Shown: positions 7,000 through 15,922, counted from the stretch's first letter. The stretch: DNA of 37,396 nucleotides from an uncultured Prevotella sp. (GCA_900556465.1 USPK01000009.1:1-37396); one strand, 5' to 3'. Translations and numbers: made by a program. Notes: a model not told the origin generated them from the letters alone.

Positions 7000-8232
7000 T
7001 TACATCGCATTAGAAAGTACATTTCGTACATTGGTCATATCACGCAGAATGGAACTATCCAGCACACGCGCATAGTGTTGTGTCATTTTTATATTGGAGT
7101 GACCGAGCATCTTTGCTACATTCTCAATACTCACACCATTGGCGAGGCAGACCGAAGTCGCATACGAGTGCCGCGCGGCATGAGTGGTTAAATTCTTCTT
7201 TATCAGACATAAATCGGCTATTTCTTTCAAATAGCTGTTCATCTTCTGGTTGCAGGGGACAGGGAGCAATACCTTTTTCTTTTGGCACATCGGATGGTCG
7301 GCATACTTACGGAGAATTTCCAAAGGAATGTCAAGCAAAGGGATGTTGCACATATTCTTCGTCTTTTGCCGTGGCTTGCGAATCCACAGGTTGCCGTTTG
7401 CATCTTCTACAATATGTTCGGGTGCCAGTTGCTGCACATCAATGAACGCCAACCCCGTCATTGCTGCAAAGATGAAGACATCACGCACGATTCGGATGCG
7501 CTCCAACGGAAAGTCCTTGTGGTAGATGGTGAGCAGTTCATCCATTGTCAGAAACTCGCGGATAACCTCTTTCTCATGGAACTTAATACCGACAAACGGG
7601 TCTTTGGTTATCCATTCGTTTGCCAAAGCGAGATTGGTTATCTTTTTCAGGCACTTCATGTAACGGATAACGGTGTTCTGCTGGCAGGACTTTTCCGTTT
7701 TGAGGTAGAACTCAAAGGCACGAACCAACTCCCCGTTGACTTCCGTTAGTGGCAAATCCTCTTTCCCATGCTTCTGTTTGATAAGTTCTGCGAGATAGCG
7801 TTTGCAGCTTTCATAACGGCGAACAGTAATCAGCGTATAGTCCTTCCCCACGAGGGCACGGCATTGATCGTTATGTTCCTGTATGGTACCGATGAGCGTG
7901 CGGACTTCTTCCGGCTCCTTGTCTTGTCCGAAGAACTTTTCCTGCAACAGTCGGGCGGTAATGGGCTGTCGCTGTTCCTCCAATTCATTAAAAATTTGGT
8001 GGAGCTTGATTTTCGCATTTTCGATATAGACGTTCAGGTCGCACGCCTTGCGGCTTTTTCCACGGGCACATTCCTTCGCTTGATTCCATGACGCAGGGTC
8101 TATGCTCTTGCGGATGTTGGTTTCCACTCGCGCACCGTTCACGGTGATGCGCATACATACGGAGGCTTCTCCGTTTTTCAGCAGTTTGGCTTTCTTGATG
8201 AAGAAAAGCACATTGAACGAGTTTCTTTTCAT
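7000..8232 (-). CDS. int: Element integrase (tyrosine recombinase)
   Basis: A 410-residue site-specific integrase, starting at MKRNSFNVLFFIKKAKLLKN; the frame is open further upstream but this is the usual Bacteroides integrase start. It has an arm-binding N-terminus (residues 1-90), a SAM-like core-binding domain (about 100-200) and a catalytic domain with Arg in FAAMTGLAFIDVQQL (here 'TGLAF' replaces the common TGxR), HAARHSYATSVCLANG (HxxR motif) and MLGHSNIKMTQHYARV (His and nucleophilic Tyr). The first catalytic Arg motif therefore looks altered, which is seen in many Bacteroides conjugative transposon integrases of the IntDOT group. It lies directly beside tRNA-Phe, the probable target gene. 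Confidence 0.92.
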   Translation of the reverse strand: MKRNSFNVLFFIKKAKLLKNGEASVCMRITVNGARVETNIRKSIDPASWNQAKECARGKSRKACDLNVYIENAKIKLHQIFNELEEQRQPITARLLQEKFFGQDKEPEEVRTLIGTIQEHNDQCRALVGKDYTLITVRRYESCKRYLAELIKQKHGKEDLPLTEVNGELVRAFEFYLKTEKSCQQNTVIRYMKCLKKITNLALANEWITKDPFVGIKFHEKEVIREFLTMDELLTIYHKDFPLERIRIVRDVFIFAAMTGLAFIDVQQLAPEHIVEDANGNLWIRKPRQKTKNMCNIPLLDIPLEILRKYADHPMCQKKKVLLPVPCNQKMNSYLKEIADLCLIKKNLTTHAARHSYATSVCLANGVSIENVAKMLGHSNIKMTQHYARVLDSSILRDMTNVRNVLSNAM

Positions 8233-8254
8233 TTTCCTACAATTTTTAGTTGGA

Positions 8255-8262
8255 CAAAAGTA
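8255..8262 (-). promoter_or_regulatory. -7 element of the integrase promoter
   Basis: Minus-strand TACTTTTG fits TAnnTTTG and lies 23 bases before the integrase ATG. No TTTG is seen at the normal -33 distance. Confidence 0.4.
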
Positions 8263-8337
8263 GGAAACCATCCACGTTTTCTTGATACGCAAAACATTGC
8301 AAATCAGCGAAAAAGAATCCGATTCGGTGGAGATTTT

Positions 8338-8364
8338 CGCTCCACCTTTTCCGCTCCACCTTTT
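8338..8364. repeat. 13-bp direct repeat next to the attachment region
   Basis: CGCTCCACCTTTT occurs at 8338-8350 and again at 8352-8364; the first copy can also pair with GGTGGAG just upstream. Between an integrase gene and its target tRNA such repeats are often arm-type binding sites, but this is only suggested by position. Confidence 0.35.
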
Positions 8365-8419
8365 GGAACACCGGAAGCGGTCATATTCCGCACTTTTTTG
8401 CGTCCTGTGGGAAAACAAA

Positions 8420-8450
8420 AACTCCCGATTTCGCTTGGAAATCAGGAGTT
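8420..8450 (-). terminator. Terminator of tRNA-Phe
   Basis: AACTCC-C-GATTTC (8420-8432) pairs with GAAATC-A-GGAGTT (8438-8450), one mismatch; on the minus strand the stem is followed by TTTTGTTTT. It lies 26 bases after the tRNA 3' end and reads in the same direction. Confidence 0.72.
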
Positions 8451-8475
8451 TACTGCTATTTGCTTTTCTTCAAAG

Positions 8476-8548
8476 TGGTGCCACCAGGAATCGAACCGGG
8501 GACACAAGGATTTTCAGTCCTTTGCTCTACCAACTGAGCTATGGCACC
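8476..8548 (-). tRNA. tRNA-Phe (GAA)
   Basis: A 73-base cloverleaf on the minus strand: acceptor stem GGTGCCA/TGGCACC with discriminator A, D-arm GCTCAGTTGGTAGAGC, anticodon loop CTGAAAA giving anticodon GAA, and T-arm GGTTCGATTCC. CCA is not encoded. Its 3' end faces the mobile element, whose integrase begins about 240 bases away. Confidence 0.96.
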
Positions 8549-8704
8549 TCTTTCGTTAAAACCGGTGCAAAGATACGGCGAAAAACAATACCAGCCAAGG
8601 GAAACGCGCATTTTTTGCAGAAAAAATTCGCAGTGTGCGTAAATCCGGGGGAATACGGGGCATTTTACCCACTTCTGGCGAGTGGAAATACCCCTTTATG
8701 GCGA

Positions 8705-8735
8705 TTGCGCCGGCCACGGACAGGGGCTACCTTTG
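8705..8735 (+). promoter_or_regulatory. Promoter of the ABC exporter operon
   Basis: TTG (8705-8707), a 20-base spacer and a perfect -7 element TACCTTTG (8728-8735). The leader to the ATG at 8839 is about 95 bases. AGGAG lies at the usual ribosome-binding distance before that ATG. Confidence 0.65.
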
Positions 8736-8838
8736 CCGTACGTCCGGAGAGCGGAAGAGGCTCCGGGCCGCATGTACCACTTATTCTGCTTATGCCTATG
8801 AAATTCCTGTCCCCGATTCCGAGAAAGGAGGCGCGCCC

Positions 8839-10620
8839 ATGAAAACGCTCCGAATGCTGATGGCCTACATGGGCCGTCGCCGGGCCCTGTTGCCGCTCTC
8901 CCTCCTGCTGTCCGCGTTGAGCGAGCTGGCCGGCCTGGTGCCCTACGTTCTGGTCTGGCTCATCGTGAAATCCCTGCTCACGTCCGGCCCCGTAGCCGGC
9001 GGCGAGCGGGCCGTTGCCTATGCCTGGTGGGCCGCAGGCATTGCCGCTGCGGGCGTTGTCCTCTACTTCGCCGCCCTGACCAGCTCCCACCTGGCCGCCT
9101 TCCGCGTCGAGTCCAACCTGCGCCGCTCGGCCATGCGCCGCATCACCGCCATGCCCCTCGGCTTTTTCGAGCTCCATCCCAGCGGCCGCGTCCGCAAGGT
9201 CATCGACGACAATGCCGGCATCACGCACAGCTTCCTCGCCCACCAGTTGCCCGACCTCGCCGCCACCCTGCTCGTGCCGCCCCTTGCCCTGCTCCTCATG
9301 CTCTGGCTCGACTGGCGGATGGGCCTCGCCTGCCTCGTTCCCCTCGCCGTGGCCATGCTCATCATGGGTTACACGATGAACACCCGCGGCCGCGAGTTCA
9401 TGGCGGCCTACATGTCCCTGCTCGAACGCATGAACGCCGAGGCCGTCGAATACGTCCGCGGCATCCCCGTGGTCAAGGTCTTTCAGCAGACCGTCTTCTC
9501 GTTCAAGAGCTTCCACGCCTGCATCATGGCCTACAAGGAGACGGCCGCCCGCTACACCCGCCTGTGGGAAGTCCCCATGACCGTCTACACCGTCATGATC
9601 AACAGTTTCGTCTTTCTCCTCGTCCCCATCGCGGCGCTGCTGCTCACGGCGCCCGCGGGCCGTCTCGACGTCCTGCTCGACTGGATGCTGCTCGTGCTCC
9701 TCACGCCCGTCTTCTCCCAGAGCATCATGAAAAGCATGTACCTGGGCCAGGCGGTCGGCCAGGCCCGCGAAGCCGTCGGCCGGCTCGACGCGCTCCTCGC
9801 CTACGCCCCGCTCCCCGTCCCGTCCAGCCCCGCCCCCGTTGCCGACGCCACGGTGCGTTTCGAGCACGTCCGTTTCCGCTATCCCGACGCGGCGGACTAC
9901 GCCCTCGACGACGTCAGCCTCTTCCTGCCCGAAGGCTCCACCACGGCGCTCGTCGGCCCCTCCGGCAGCGGCAAGACCACGCTCGCCCGCCTCGTGCCCC
10001 GTTTCTGGGACGTCGCTTCGGGCTGCGTCCGGGTGGGCGGCGCCGACGTGCGCAGCGTGGCCCCCGCCGAACTCATGCGCCACGTCTCCTTCGTCTTCCA
10101 GCACCCCCGCCTCTTCAAGGGCACCCTCCTCGACAACATCCGCTACGCCCGCCCCGACGCCACGCCCGCCGAGGTGGAGCGCGCCGTCTCCCTGACCCGG
10201 TGCGACGAAATCGTCGCCCGCCTGCCCCACGGCCTCCAGACGCGCATCGGGACCGGCGGCACCTACCTCTCGGGCGGCGAGCAGCAGCGCGTCGCCCTGG
10301 CCCGCGCCCTGCTCAAGGACGCCCCCATCGTTCTCCTCGACGAAGCCACCGCCTCTGCCGACCCCGAGAACGAACGGCTCATCACGCAGGCCCTCCGCGA
10401 ACTCACCCGCGGCCGCACCGTCCTGCTCATCGCCCACCGCCTGACCACCGTCGCCGTCGCCGACCGCATCGTCGTCATGGACCGCGGCCGCGTGGTCGAA
10501 TCCGGCACCCACGCCCAGCTGCTGGCCGCCGGAGGGATGTATCTGAAAATGTGGAACGAATATCGGCAGTCCGCCCGCTGGACTGTAAAAAAGGAAACGC
10601 ACCATGTATCGTTGGATTAG
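8839..10620 (+). CDS. ABC exporter, fused permease/ATPase (first of a pair)
   Basis: A 593-residue half-transporter in the inner membrane that would pair with the next gene product. The first 300 residues form six membrane segments (ABC exporter transmembrane domain); the C-terminal 240 are the ATPase, with Walker A GPSGSGKTT (about residue 373), Q-loop FVFQHPRLFKG, signature LSGGEQQR (about 477), Walker B IVLLDEATAS and H-loop IAHR. The start MKTLRMLMAYMG is supported by AGGAG just before it; the longer upstream frame is not needed. Such tandem pairs resemble IrtA/IrtB and YbtP/YbtQ siderophore-related transporters, but no siderophore gene is visible, so the substrate is unknown. It overlaps the next gene by 17 bases. 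Confidence 0.93.
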   Translation: MKTLRMLMAYMGRRRALLPLSLLLSALSELAGLVPYVLVWLIVKSLLTSGPVAGGERAVAYAWWAAGIAAAGVVLYFAALTSSHLAAFRVESNLRRSAMRRITAMPLGFFELHPSGRVRKVIDDNAGITHSFLAHQLPDLAATLLVPPLALLLMLWLDWRMGLACLVPLAVAMLIMGYTMNTRGREFMAAYMSLLERMNAEAVEYVRGIPVVKVFQQTVFSFKSFHACIMAYKETAARYTRLWEVPMTVYTVMINSFVFLLVPIAALLLTAPAGRLDVLLDWMLLVLLTPVFSQSIMKSMYLGQAVGQAREAVGRLDALLAYAPLPVPSSPAPVADATVRFEHVRFRYPDAADYALDDVSLFLPEGSTTALVGPSGSGKTTLARLVPRFWDVASGCVRVGGADVRSVAPAELMRHVSFVFQHPRLFKGTLLDNIRYARPDATPAEVERAVSLTRCDEIVARLPHGLQTRIGTGGTYLSGGEQQRVALARALLKDAPIVLLDEATASADPENERLITQALRELTRGRTVLLIAHRLTTVAVADRIVVMDRGRVVESGTHAQLLAAGGMYLKMWNEYRQSARWTVKKETHHVSLD

Positions 10621-12349
10621 CCGCCGTTTCGCCCTTTCCGAAAAGGGCGCCCGCGATTTCTGTCGCGGCGTGGCCTGGAGCACCGTCTTCGACCTCACGC
10701 TCATGCTCCCCGCCGTTCTCGTATTTCTTTTCCTGGACGACTGGCTGGCCCCCGTCGTCACGCCCGCCGCCGCGCCCGGCCCGCCGTGGACCTACTACGC
10801 CCTGCTCGGCCTGGCCTGCCTCCTCGTCATGTACGTTGTCGGCACGTTCCAGTACCGCAGTGTTTTCACCTCCGTCTACGACGAAAGCGCCAACCGCCGC
10901 GTTGCGCTGGCCGAAAAGCTGCGCCGCCTGCCCCTCGCCTTCTTCGGGGAGAAGGACCTCGCCGACCTCACGTCCACCATCATGGAGGACTGCACCGACC
11001 TCGAGCACACGTTTTCCCACTCCGTCCCCCAGCTGTTCGCCTCGCTGCTCAGCCTCGCCCTCGTGGCCGTCGGCATGGCGTTCTACGCCTGGCCGCTGGC
11101 CCTGGCCCTTTTCTGGGTAGTCCCCGTCGCGCTGGGCATCCTGCTGCTGGCCCGCCGCGGCATGCGTTCGGCCAACCGTCTCAACTACGCCAACCGCCGT
11201 GCCGTCTCGGACCACATCCAGGAGGGGCTCGAAGGCATGCAGGAGGTGAAGGCCTGCGGCCGCGAGGCCGACTACCTGGCCGAACTCAACCACCGCATCG
11301 ACCGCTACGAAAGCGAACAGACCCGCGGCGAACTGTGGCTCGGCGTCGTGGTCAACGGCTCCCAGGCCCTGCTCAAGCTCGGCCTCGCCACGCTCATCCT
11401 CACCGGTGCCACCCTGCTCTCCGCCGGCCACGTCTCCCTGCTGGCCTACCTCGTCTTTCTCGTCGTCGGCACGCGCGTCTACGCCCCGGTCAACGAGGTG
11501 CTCAACAATCTGGCCGCCCTCTCCTTCCTCGACGTCCGCATCCGCCGCATGCGGCAGATGGAGGAGATGCCCGTCCAGCACGGCACGACCGACTTTGCCC
11601 CGCGCGGCTACGACATTGCGTTCCGCCACGTCAGCTTTGCCTACGAGGCCGACCGCCCCGTCCTGACCGACGTCAGCTTCACCGCCCGCCAGGGCGAAGT
11701 CACCGCGCTCGTCGGCCCCTCGGGCGGCGGGAAGAGCACGGCCGCCCGCCTCGCCGCCCGCTTCTGGGACGTGCAGTCCGGCTCCATCACGTTGGGCGGC
11801 GTCGACCTCTCCACCGTCGACCCCGAAACCCTCCTGCGCCACTTCGCCATCGTTTTCCAGGACGTCGTCCTCTTCAACGCCTCCGTCATGGACAACATCC
11901 GCGTGGGGCGCCGCGGTGCCTCCGACGAGGAAGTGCGCCGCGTGGCGCGCCTGGCCTGCTGCGACGAGTTCGTCAGCCGCCTGCCCGAGGGCTATGCCAC
12001 CGTCATCGGCGAAAACGGTGCCCGCCTCTCCGGCGGCGAACGCCAGCGCATCTCCATTGCCCGCGCCCTGCTCAAGGACGCCCCCATCGTCCTCCTCGAC
12101 GAAGCCACCGCCTCGCTCGACGTCGAGAGCGAGACGCAGGTCCAGGCCGGCCTCTCGCGCCTCGTCGCGGGGCGCACCGTCCTGCTCATCGCCCACCGCA
12201 TGCGCACCGTTGCCCAGGCCGACCACGTCGTCGTCCTCGCCGGCGGCACCGTCGCCGAGAGCGGCACGCCCGCCGAGCTCCTTCGCCGCGGCGGCCTCTT
12301 CGCCCGCATGGCCCGCCAGCAGTCCGCCCCGCCCGTTGCGGACGACTGA
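10604..12349 (+). CDS. ABC exporter, fused permease/ATPase (second of a pair)
   Basis: A 581-residue half-transporter, the likely heterodimer partner of the preceding gene product. The N-terminal half has six membrane segments beginning near residue 22; the ATPase half has Walker A GPSGGGKST (about residue 371), Q-loop IVFQDVVLFN, signature LSGGERQR, Walker B IVLLDEATASLD and H-loop IAHRMRTV. All ATPase motifs are intact in both partners, so both sites could be active. Its start codon lies inside the preceding gene, so translation is probably coupled. A 10-bp GC-rich hairpin (12433-12474) lies about 80 bases after the stop. Substrate unknown; siderophore- or peptide-type cargo is possible by family resemblance only. 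Confidence 0.93.
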   Translation: MYRWISRRFALSEKGARDFCRGVAWSTVFDLTLMLPAVLVFLFLDDWLAPVVTPAAAPGPPWTYYALLGLACLLVMYVVGTFQYRSVFTSVYDESANRRVALAEKLRRLPLAFFGEKDLADLTSTIMEDCTDLEHTFSHSVPQLFASLLSLALVAVGMAFYAWPLALALFWVVPVALGILLLARRGMRSANRLNYANRRAVSDHIQEGLEGMQEVKACGREADYLAELNHRIDRYESEQTRGELWLGVVVNGSQALLKLGLATLILTGATLLSAGHVSLLAYLVFLVVGTRVYAPVNEVLNNLAALSFLDVRIRRMRQMEEMPVQHGTTDFAPRGYDIAFRHVSFAYEADRPVLTDVSFTARQGEVTALVGPSGGGKSTAARLAARFWDVQSGSITLGGVDLSTVDPETLLRHFAIVFQDVVLFNASVMDNIRVGRRGASDEEVRRVARLACCDEFVSRLPEGYATVIGENGARLSGGERQRISIARALLKDAPIVLLDEATASLDVESETQVQAGLSRLVAGRTVLLIAHRMRTVAQADHVVVLAGGTVAESGTPAELLRRGGLFARMARQQSAPPVADD

Positions 12350-12432
12350 CCGGCCCGGCCTCCGTCGCCCCGCCCTGCCTGCCAGTGGCGGCCCTGTCCC
12401 GAATGCTTTGGAATACGATAACTTTCCCCGAA

Positions 12433-12474
12433 GCGCGCCCGGAGCCACGCTCCTGCGTGTCCAGCCGGGCGCGC
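12433..12474. terminator. GC-rich hairpin after the ABC operon
   Basis: GCGCGCCCGG (12433-12442) pairs with CCGGGCGCGC (12465-12474), with an inner CACGC/GCGTG pair. It lacks a T-run, so it may be only a weak terminator or an RNA-stabilizing element. Confidence 0.4.
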
Positions 12475-12547
12475 TGGTGTTCCGGCGCCGGCCCACCCCG
12501 CCCGCTGCGGAGGGTTGGGCGCCCCGCCACGCCGTTTCTGCCGATAA

Positions 12548-12590
12548 AAGGAGTGCGGACCGGCGTACGATGTACCGGTCCGCACTCCTT
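12548..12590 (-). terminator. Strong terminator of the GH95 gene
   Basis: A 16-bp perfect stem, AAGGAGTGCGGACCGG at 12548-12563 and its complement at 12575-12590. On the minus strand it is followed by TTTTATC, so it ends the leftward fucosidase transcript, which stops 31 bases upstream. Confidence 0.8.
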
Positions 12591-12620
12591 AATTATAATC
12601 AGGTCCAGCGCTGCGCGCGG

Positions 12621-15600
12621 TCAGGGCAGTGCCAACTTGCAGGCCGGCCGCCGGCCGTCCTGCAGCGTCAGCGTGACAATCACCACGTGCCCTGCGCCGC
12701 GGTCCACCGTCAGTTTCTTCCCCGTCGTCCGGGCCCAGCGGCGTCCCTCCGTGTCGCACACCTCCATTGCCACCACCTCGGCGCCGGCGGTCAGCGTCCG
12801 GCCGCTGGTCGTCAGCCACCGGGCCGCGTCGGCCGTCGTTCCGGACCCGATGCCCGCCGGCTCTTCCGGCATGGTCAGCGTGTAGACGCCATTCGGCTGC
12901 GTGGCGAAGCGCACCACGTCCGTGCCAGACGTCGTGCAGGCCACCGGTGCGCCCGCGGCGTCCGTCACGGTGGCCCCGGCGATGCCCGCATAGCGCACCA
13001 CGCAGTCCCGGCCCGCGCCCGAGGTGATGACCGCCTGCGTCAGGGCTCCCGAGGCCCACGTCTGGTCCACCGTAAAGTTGCCCGCCGCCTTCAGTCCGCG
13101 CATGCTGCCGTTGCGCCAAAGCATGGGCAGTGCCGGCAGCAGGCGCAGCGTGTCGGTATGGCTCTGCAACAGCATTTCGGCAATGCCGCTGCACGCACCG
13201 AAGTTTCCGTCTATCTGGAACGGCGCGTGCGAGTCGAACAGGTTATAGTATATGCCGCCCGCATACTGGTCAGTGGCGTACGACGTCGAGTGCTTCAGCG
13301 CCGCCTTCAGGATGCGCCGCGCGTGGTCGCCGTCGAGGGCGCGGGCCCAGAGGTTGATTTTCCACCCCATCGACCAGCCCGTCGACTCGTCGCCGCGCAA
13401 CTTCAGCGAGTTCACCGCGGCGCGGAAGGCCGCTTCTCCCTCGTTCACCTGTCCCAGCGGGTACAGACACATCAGGTGCGACAAGTGGCGGTGCCCGTTC
13501 TCGCCGTTCTCATATCCGCTGTATTTCCACTCGCGCAGCAGCGTGTCGCCCGTGGCCACGCCGTTCAGCGTAGCGCCCCAGGCCCCGGTATAGATTTCCG
13601 TGTGCAGCCCGCGGTCCAGTCCGTTAAATTTCTCCGTCAGTTCGTCCACGAAGGCCTGGTCCACCCCGGCGTCCGCCAGACCCAGCACGTCGATGGCCTG
13701 CAGCGTATTGTGGAACAGGTCCCAGACCAGCTGCTGGCTGTGGGCCGTAGCGTCCTGTTTCACCACGGCCGGGTTGTTCTGCTCGGGCGAATACTCGTCG
13801 GGGCAGATCCACGTTCCGTCGCCCGCCACGCGGTCCTTTATCAGGCGCTCCATCCAGAATTTCGTCGCGCTCAGCATCACGGGGAAGCCCTTCGTCTTCA
13901 GGTAGTCGCGGTCCAGGGTATAGCGGTAGTGCTGCCAGATGTGCGAAGCATACCAGGCGTTGGCCACGACATAGTTCTCCCCCCAGTTCGACTGGCCGAA
14001 GATGTTGTTCTGCGTGAAACAGGTCCAGCCCGTCGTCTGCCCGGACTGGCGGGCATATTCCCGCCACTGCGGCTGCACTTCGGCCATGTTGTACAGATAG
14101 TTCAGGAAGGGCCGATGCAGTTCCGACAGGTTCGTGGGCTCCGCCGGCCAGTAGTTCATCTGCACGTTGATGTTCGAGTGGATGTCCGACTCCCAGGGCG
14201 GCGCGGCCGAGTTGTTCCAGATGCCCTGCAGGTTCGACGGCAGGTCCACGCCGCGCGACGATGCGATCATCAGATAGCGGCCATAGGCGAAATAGAGTTG
14301 CTCGAGCATGTAGGTCTCCGGTCGCGGGCTGTTCAGTCCCAGTTTGTTATACTGCACGACGAGGCGGTCGGTCGGCAGGTTGTTGACCGCCGCCGGGAAG
14401 TCCAGTTCCGCCCGCTCCCACAGGGCCCCGTAGTCGCGTTCGTGCCGGTCGTAAAGGGCGGCCCATCCCAGCTCCGCCGCGTCGTCCACGCGGGCCTGCA
14501 TGGTGGCGGCCAGCCGGGCCGTCCCCGACACATACGTGGACGCCACCGGGTCGTAGTCCGTACCGCCCGCCAGGACCACGAGCACCTCGTCGGCCCCGGT
14601 CACGGTGATGCCGTCGGCGTCGGTCGTCAGGCTTCCCCCGGTGGGGACCACCTTCACCCGGCAGTCATAGCTCACGGTGGTCAGTTTCCCGGAAAAGTGC
14701 GCCTCGCCGTCCGCATAGGCGGGCTGCGTACGGCCCGCCGCGTCGTCCACCGTCACGCTGACGCTGATTTGTCCCGGTGCCGAGGCCGTCAGCCGCATGG
14801 CCACCACCTGGTCCGGATAGCTGGAGATGTACTCCCGCGTATAGCTGACCGTCCGGTCGGGCGATTGGTAGTGTACCGAAGCCGTAGCCGTGTGCAGGTC
14901 CAGCTGCCGGTAGTAGTCGCGCACCGCACCGCCGCCTTCCGGCCCGAACACGCCGCTCACGTCGCGGATATACACGTTGCCGAAGTTCTGGTAGGCGCCG
15001 CGCTGCGCCGTCGTGCTGTTTCCCGTCCAGACGGTTTTCTCGTTAAACTGAATCTGTTCCTCGGCAATGCCGCCATAGACCATGGCGCCCAGCTGGCCGT
15101 TGCCGATGGGCAGGGCGTATTCCATCCACGGGTTGGCCACGCTGGCCAGCGTCACCGGCGCGTCGTACCACAGCGTGTTCTTGTGTTCCGGCTCGTAGTC
15201 CGCAATGCCGGTGACGGGAAACGGTTCCACGATTTCCTTCGGCACGACGAAGCGCATCAGGTTGTTCGGGTCGTTGGCCGTCCATACGCCCAGCTCGCGC
15301 CCCGCTCCGGTTCCGCCGAACTGGTTCAGGTAGACGTAGCCGTCCGTCCCCAGGTCCAGGCACTTCAGCTCCCACGACGTACCGTTCGTCACGAGTTCAA
15401 AGTCCGAAGCCGCCGAGGCGTCGGACGTGGCGTAGAAGCGGCTCCCGTTGTAGCCGACGTAGCGGCCGCTCTTCCCGGCCAGTTGCAAGCGGCCGGCCGA
15501 GCCGGTCACCTTCCACAGCTGCGGGTCCGTACCGGCCAGGGCGGCGGTTTTCAGGTTCTGGCCCTCGCCCTCGTCCTGGAGCACCGCTTCGCCCGTGGTG

Positions 15601-15713
15601 AACTGCACGACATACCACTGCTCCGCCTCGCCGTTGCTGAAGGTGGGCAGCTGGGCCCGGGCGCCGCAGAGGCCGGCGAACAGGGCGGCCAGGAGAAAAT
15701 ACAAATGTCTCAT
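12621..15713 (-). CDS. GH95 family alpha-L-fucosidase, secreted
   Basis: A 1030-residue glycoside hydrolase that would release alpha-1,2-linked L-fucose from host mucin or plant glycans. A signal peptide (MRHLYFLLAALFAGLCGARA, cut before Q) is followed by an extra N-terminal beta-rich region (about 22-165), then the GH95 core: LPIGNGQLGAMVYGG, NINVQMNYWPAEPTNLSELH (Asn pair that positions the catalytic water in GH95), DGTWICPDEYSPEQ (the acid Glu region) and FQIDGNFGACSGIAE (catalytic-region Asp). The last 60 residues (MEVCDTEGRRWARTTG and later VVIVTLTLQDGR) look like a type IX secretion sorting domain, suggesting export to the surface; this is less certain. It is a single gene with its own promoter (15762-15792) and terminator. 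Related GH95 enzymes also include galactosidases, so substrate is inferred. Confidence 0.92.
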   Translation of the reverse strand: MRHLYFLLAALFAGLCGARAQLPTFSNGEAEQWYVVQFTTGEAVLQDEGEGQNLKTAALAGTDPQLWKVTGSAGRLQLAGKSGRYVGYNGSRFYATSDASAASDFELVTNGTSWELKCLDLGTDGYVYLNQFGGTGAGRELGVWTANDPNNLMRFVVPKEIVEPFPVTGIADYEPEHKNTLWYDAPVTLASVANPWMEYALPIGNGQLGAMVYGGIAEEQIQFNEKTVWTGNSTTAQRGAYQNFGNVYIRDVSGVFGPEGGGAVRDYYRQLDLHTATASVHYQSPDRTVSYTREYISSYPDQVVAMRLTASAPGQISVSVTVDDAAGRTQPAYADGEAHFSGKLTTVSYDCRVKVVPTGGSLTTDADGITVTGADEVLVVLAGGTDYDPVASTYVSGTARLAATMQARVDDAAELGWAALYDRHERDYGALWERAELDFPAAVNNLPTDRLVVQYNKLGLNSPRPETYMLEQLYFAYGRYLMIASSRGVDLPSNLQGIWNNSAAPPWESDIHSNINVQMNYWPAEPTNLSELHRPFLNYLYNMAEVQPQWREYARQSGQTTGWTCFTQNNIFGQSNWGENYVVANAWYASHIWQHYRYTLDRDYLKTKGFPVMLSATKFWMERLIKDRVAGDGTWICPDEYSPEQNNPAVVKQDATAHSQQLVWDLFHNTLQAIDVLGLADAGVDQAFVDELTEKFNGLDRGLHTEIYTGAWGATLNGVATGDTLLREWKYSGYENGENGHRHLSHLMCLYPLGQVNEGEAAFRAAVNSLKLRGDESTGWSMGWKINLWARALDGDHARRILKAALKHSTSYATDQYAGGIYYNLFDSHAPFQIDGNFGACSGIAEMLLQSHTDTLRLLPALPMLWRNGSMRGLKAAGNFTVDQTWASGALTQAVITSGAGRDCVVRYAGIAGATVTDAAGAPVACTTSGTDVVRFATQPNGVYTLTMPEEPAGIGSGTTADAARWLTTSGRTLTAGAEVVAMEVCDTEGRRWARTTGKKLTVDRGAGHVVIVTLTLQDGRRPACKLALP

Positions 15714-15761
15714 TACGTTGAGAAATTAGGTGGTTGAACAATAGGATTAGATTTCCAGCGA

Positions 15762-15792
15762 CAAAGTTAAACAAATCCGGAACAATGTCCAA
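15762..15792 (-). promoter_or_regulatory. Promoter of the GH95 gene
   Basis: On the minus strand TTG (15790-15792), a 20-base spacer, and TAACTTTG (15762-15769), a perfect TAnnTTTG. The start codon at 15713 is about 45 bases from the predicted transcript start. Confidence 0.65.
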
Positions 15793-15857
15793 GAGAAAAG
15801 CCGCCTCCGTCCGCCCCCGTGCGGCCAAGCCCTTTCCGGCGCCGCGGCCATACGCCG

Positions 15858-15898
15858 GGAGGTCCGGACCGACACGGTGAATGTCGGTCCGGACCTCC
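15858..15898 (-). terminator. Hairpin terminator of the MFS gene
   Basis: A 16-bp perfect stem, GGAGGTCCGGACCGAC at 15858-15873 with its complement at 15883-15898. It lies 24 bases beyond the stop of the leftward MFS gene. It has no T-run, but resembles the hairpin at 12548-12590 in its GGACCG core. Confidence 0.62.
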
Positions 15899-15922
15899 TT
15901 CAGGAAAACGGCCGCCCCGGCC

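Larger units (their letters stand above)
1..8475. mobile_element. Probable integrative mobilizable element (right part), inserted at tRNA-Phe
   Basis: The stretch is clearly AT-richer than the DNA to its right and carries a site-specific integrase (7000-8232), two excisionase-like HTH proteins, a relaxase with MobC partner, a candidate oriT and a DUF3408-like protein. No conjugation (Tra/T4SS) genes are visible, so it looks mobilizable rather than self-transmissible, similar in content to Bacteroides elements such as cLV25 or NBUs. The integrase end faces the 3' end of the tRNA-Phe gene, the usual attachment site of tyrosine integrases. The left end and its attachment repeat are not in the window; I found no second copy of the tRNA 3' end. 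Whether the hsdS locus (1-2733) belongs to the element or to the host is open, so the left limit given is the window edge only. Confidence 0.6.

Noticed and set aside
8665..10761. Long minus-strand frame antisense to the ABC exporter genes
   Set aside because: Ala/Gly/Arg/Glu-rich composition without domains; the plus-strand reading gives intact ABC transporters. GC-rich DNA produces such long shadow frames.
11916..15737. 1273-codon plus-strand frame antisense to the GH95 gene
   Set aside because: The opposite strand has an intact GH95 enzyme with signal peptide and active-site motifs; this frame has no domain and unusual Arg/His/Val-rich composition.
15858..15898. Invertible promoter or attachment site
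   Set aside because: The perfect inverted repeat has only a 9-base loop and lies right after the MFS gene, which fits a terminator hairpin.
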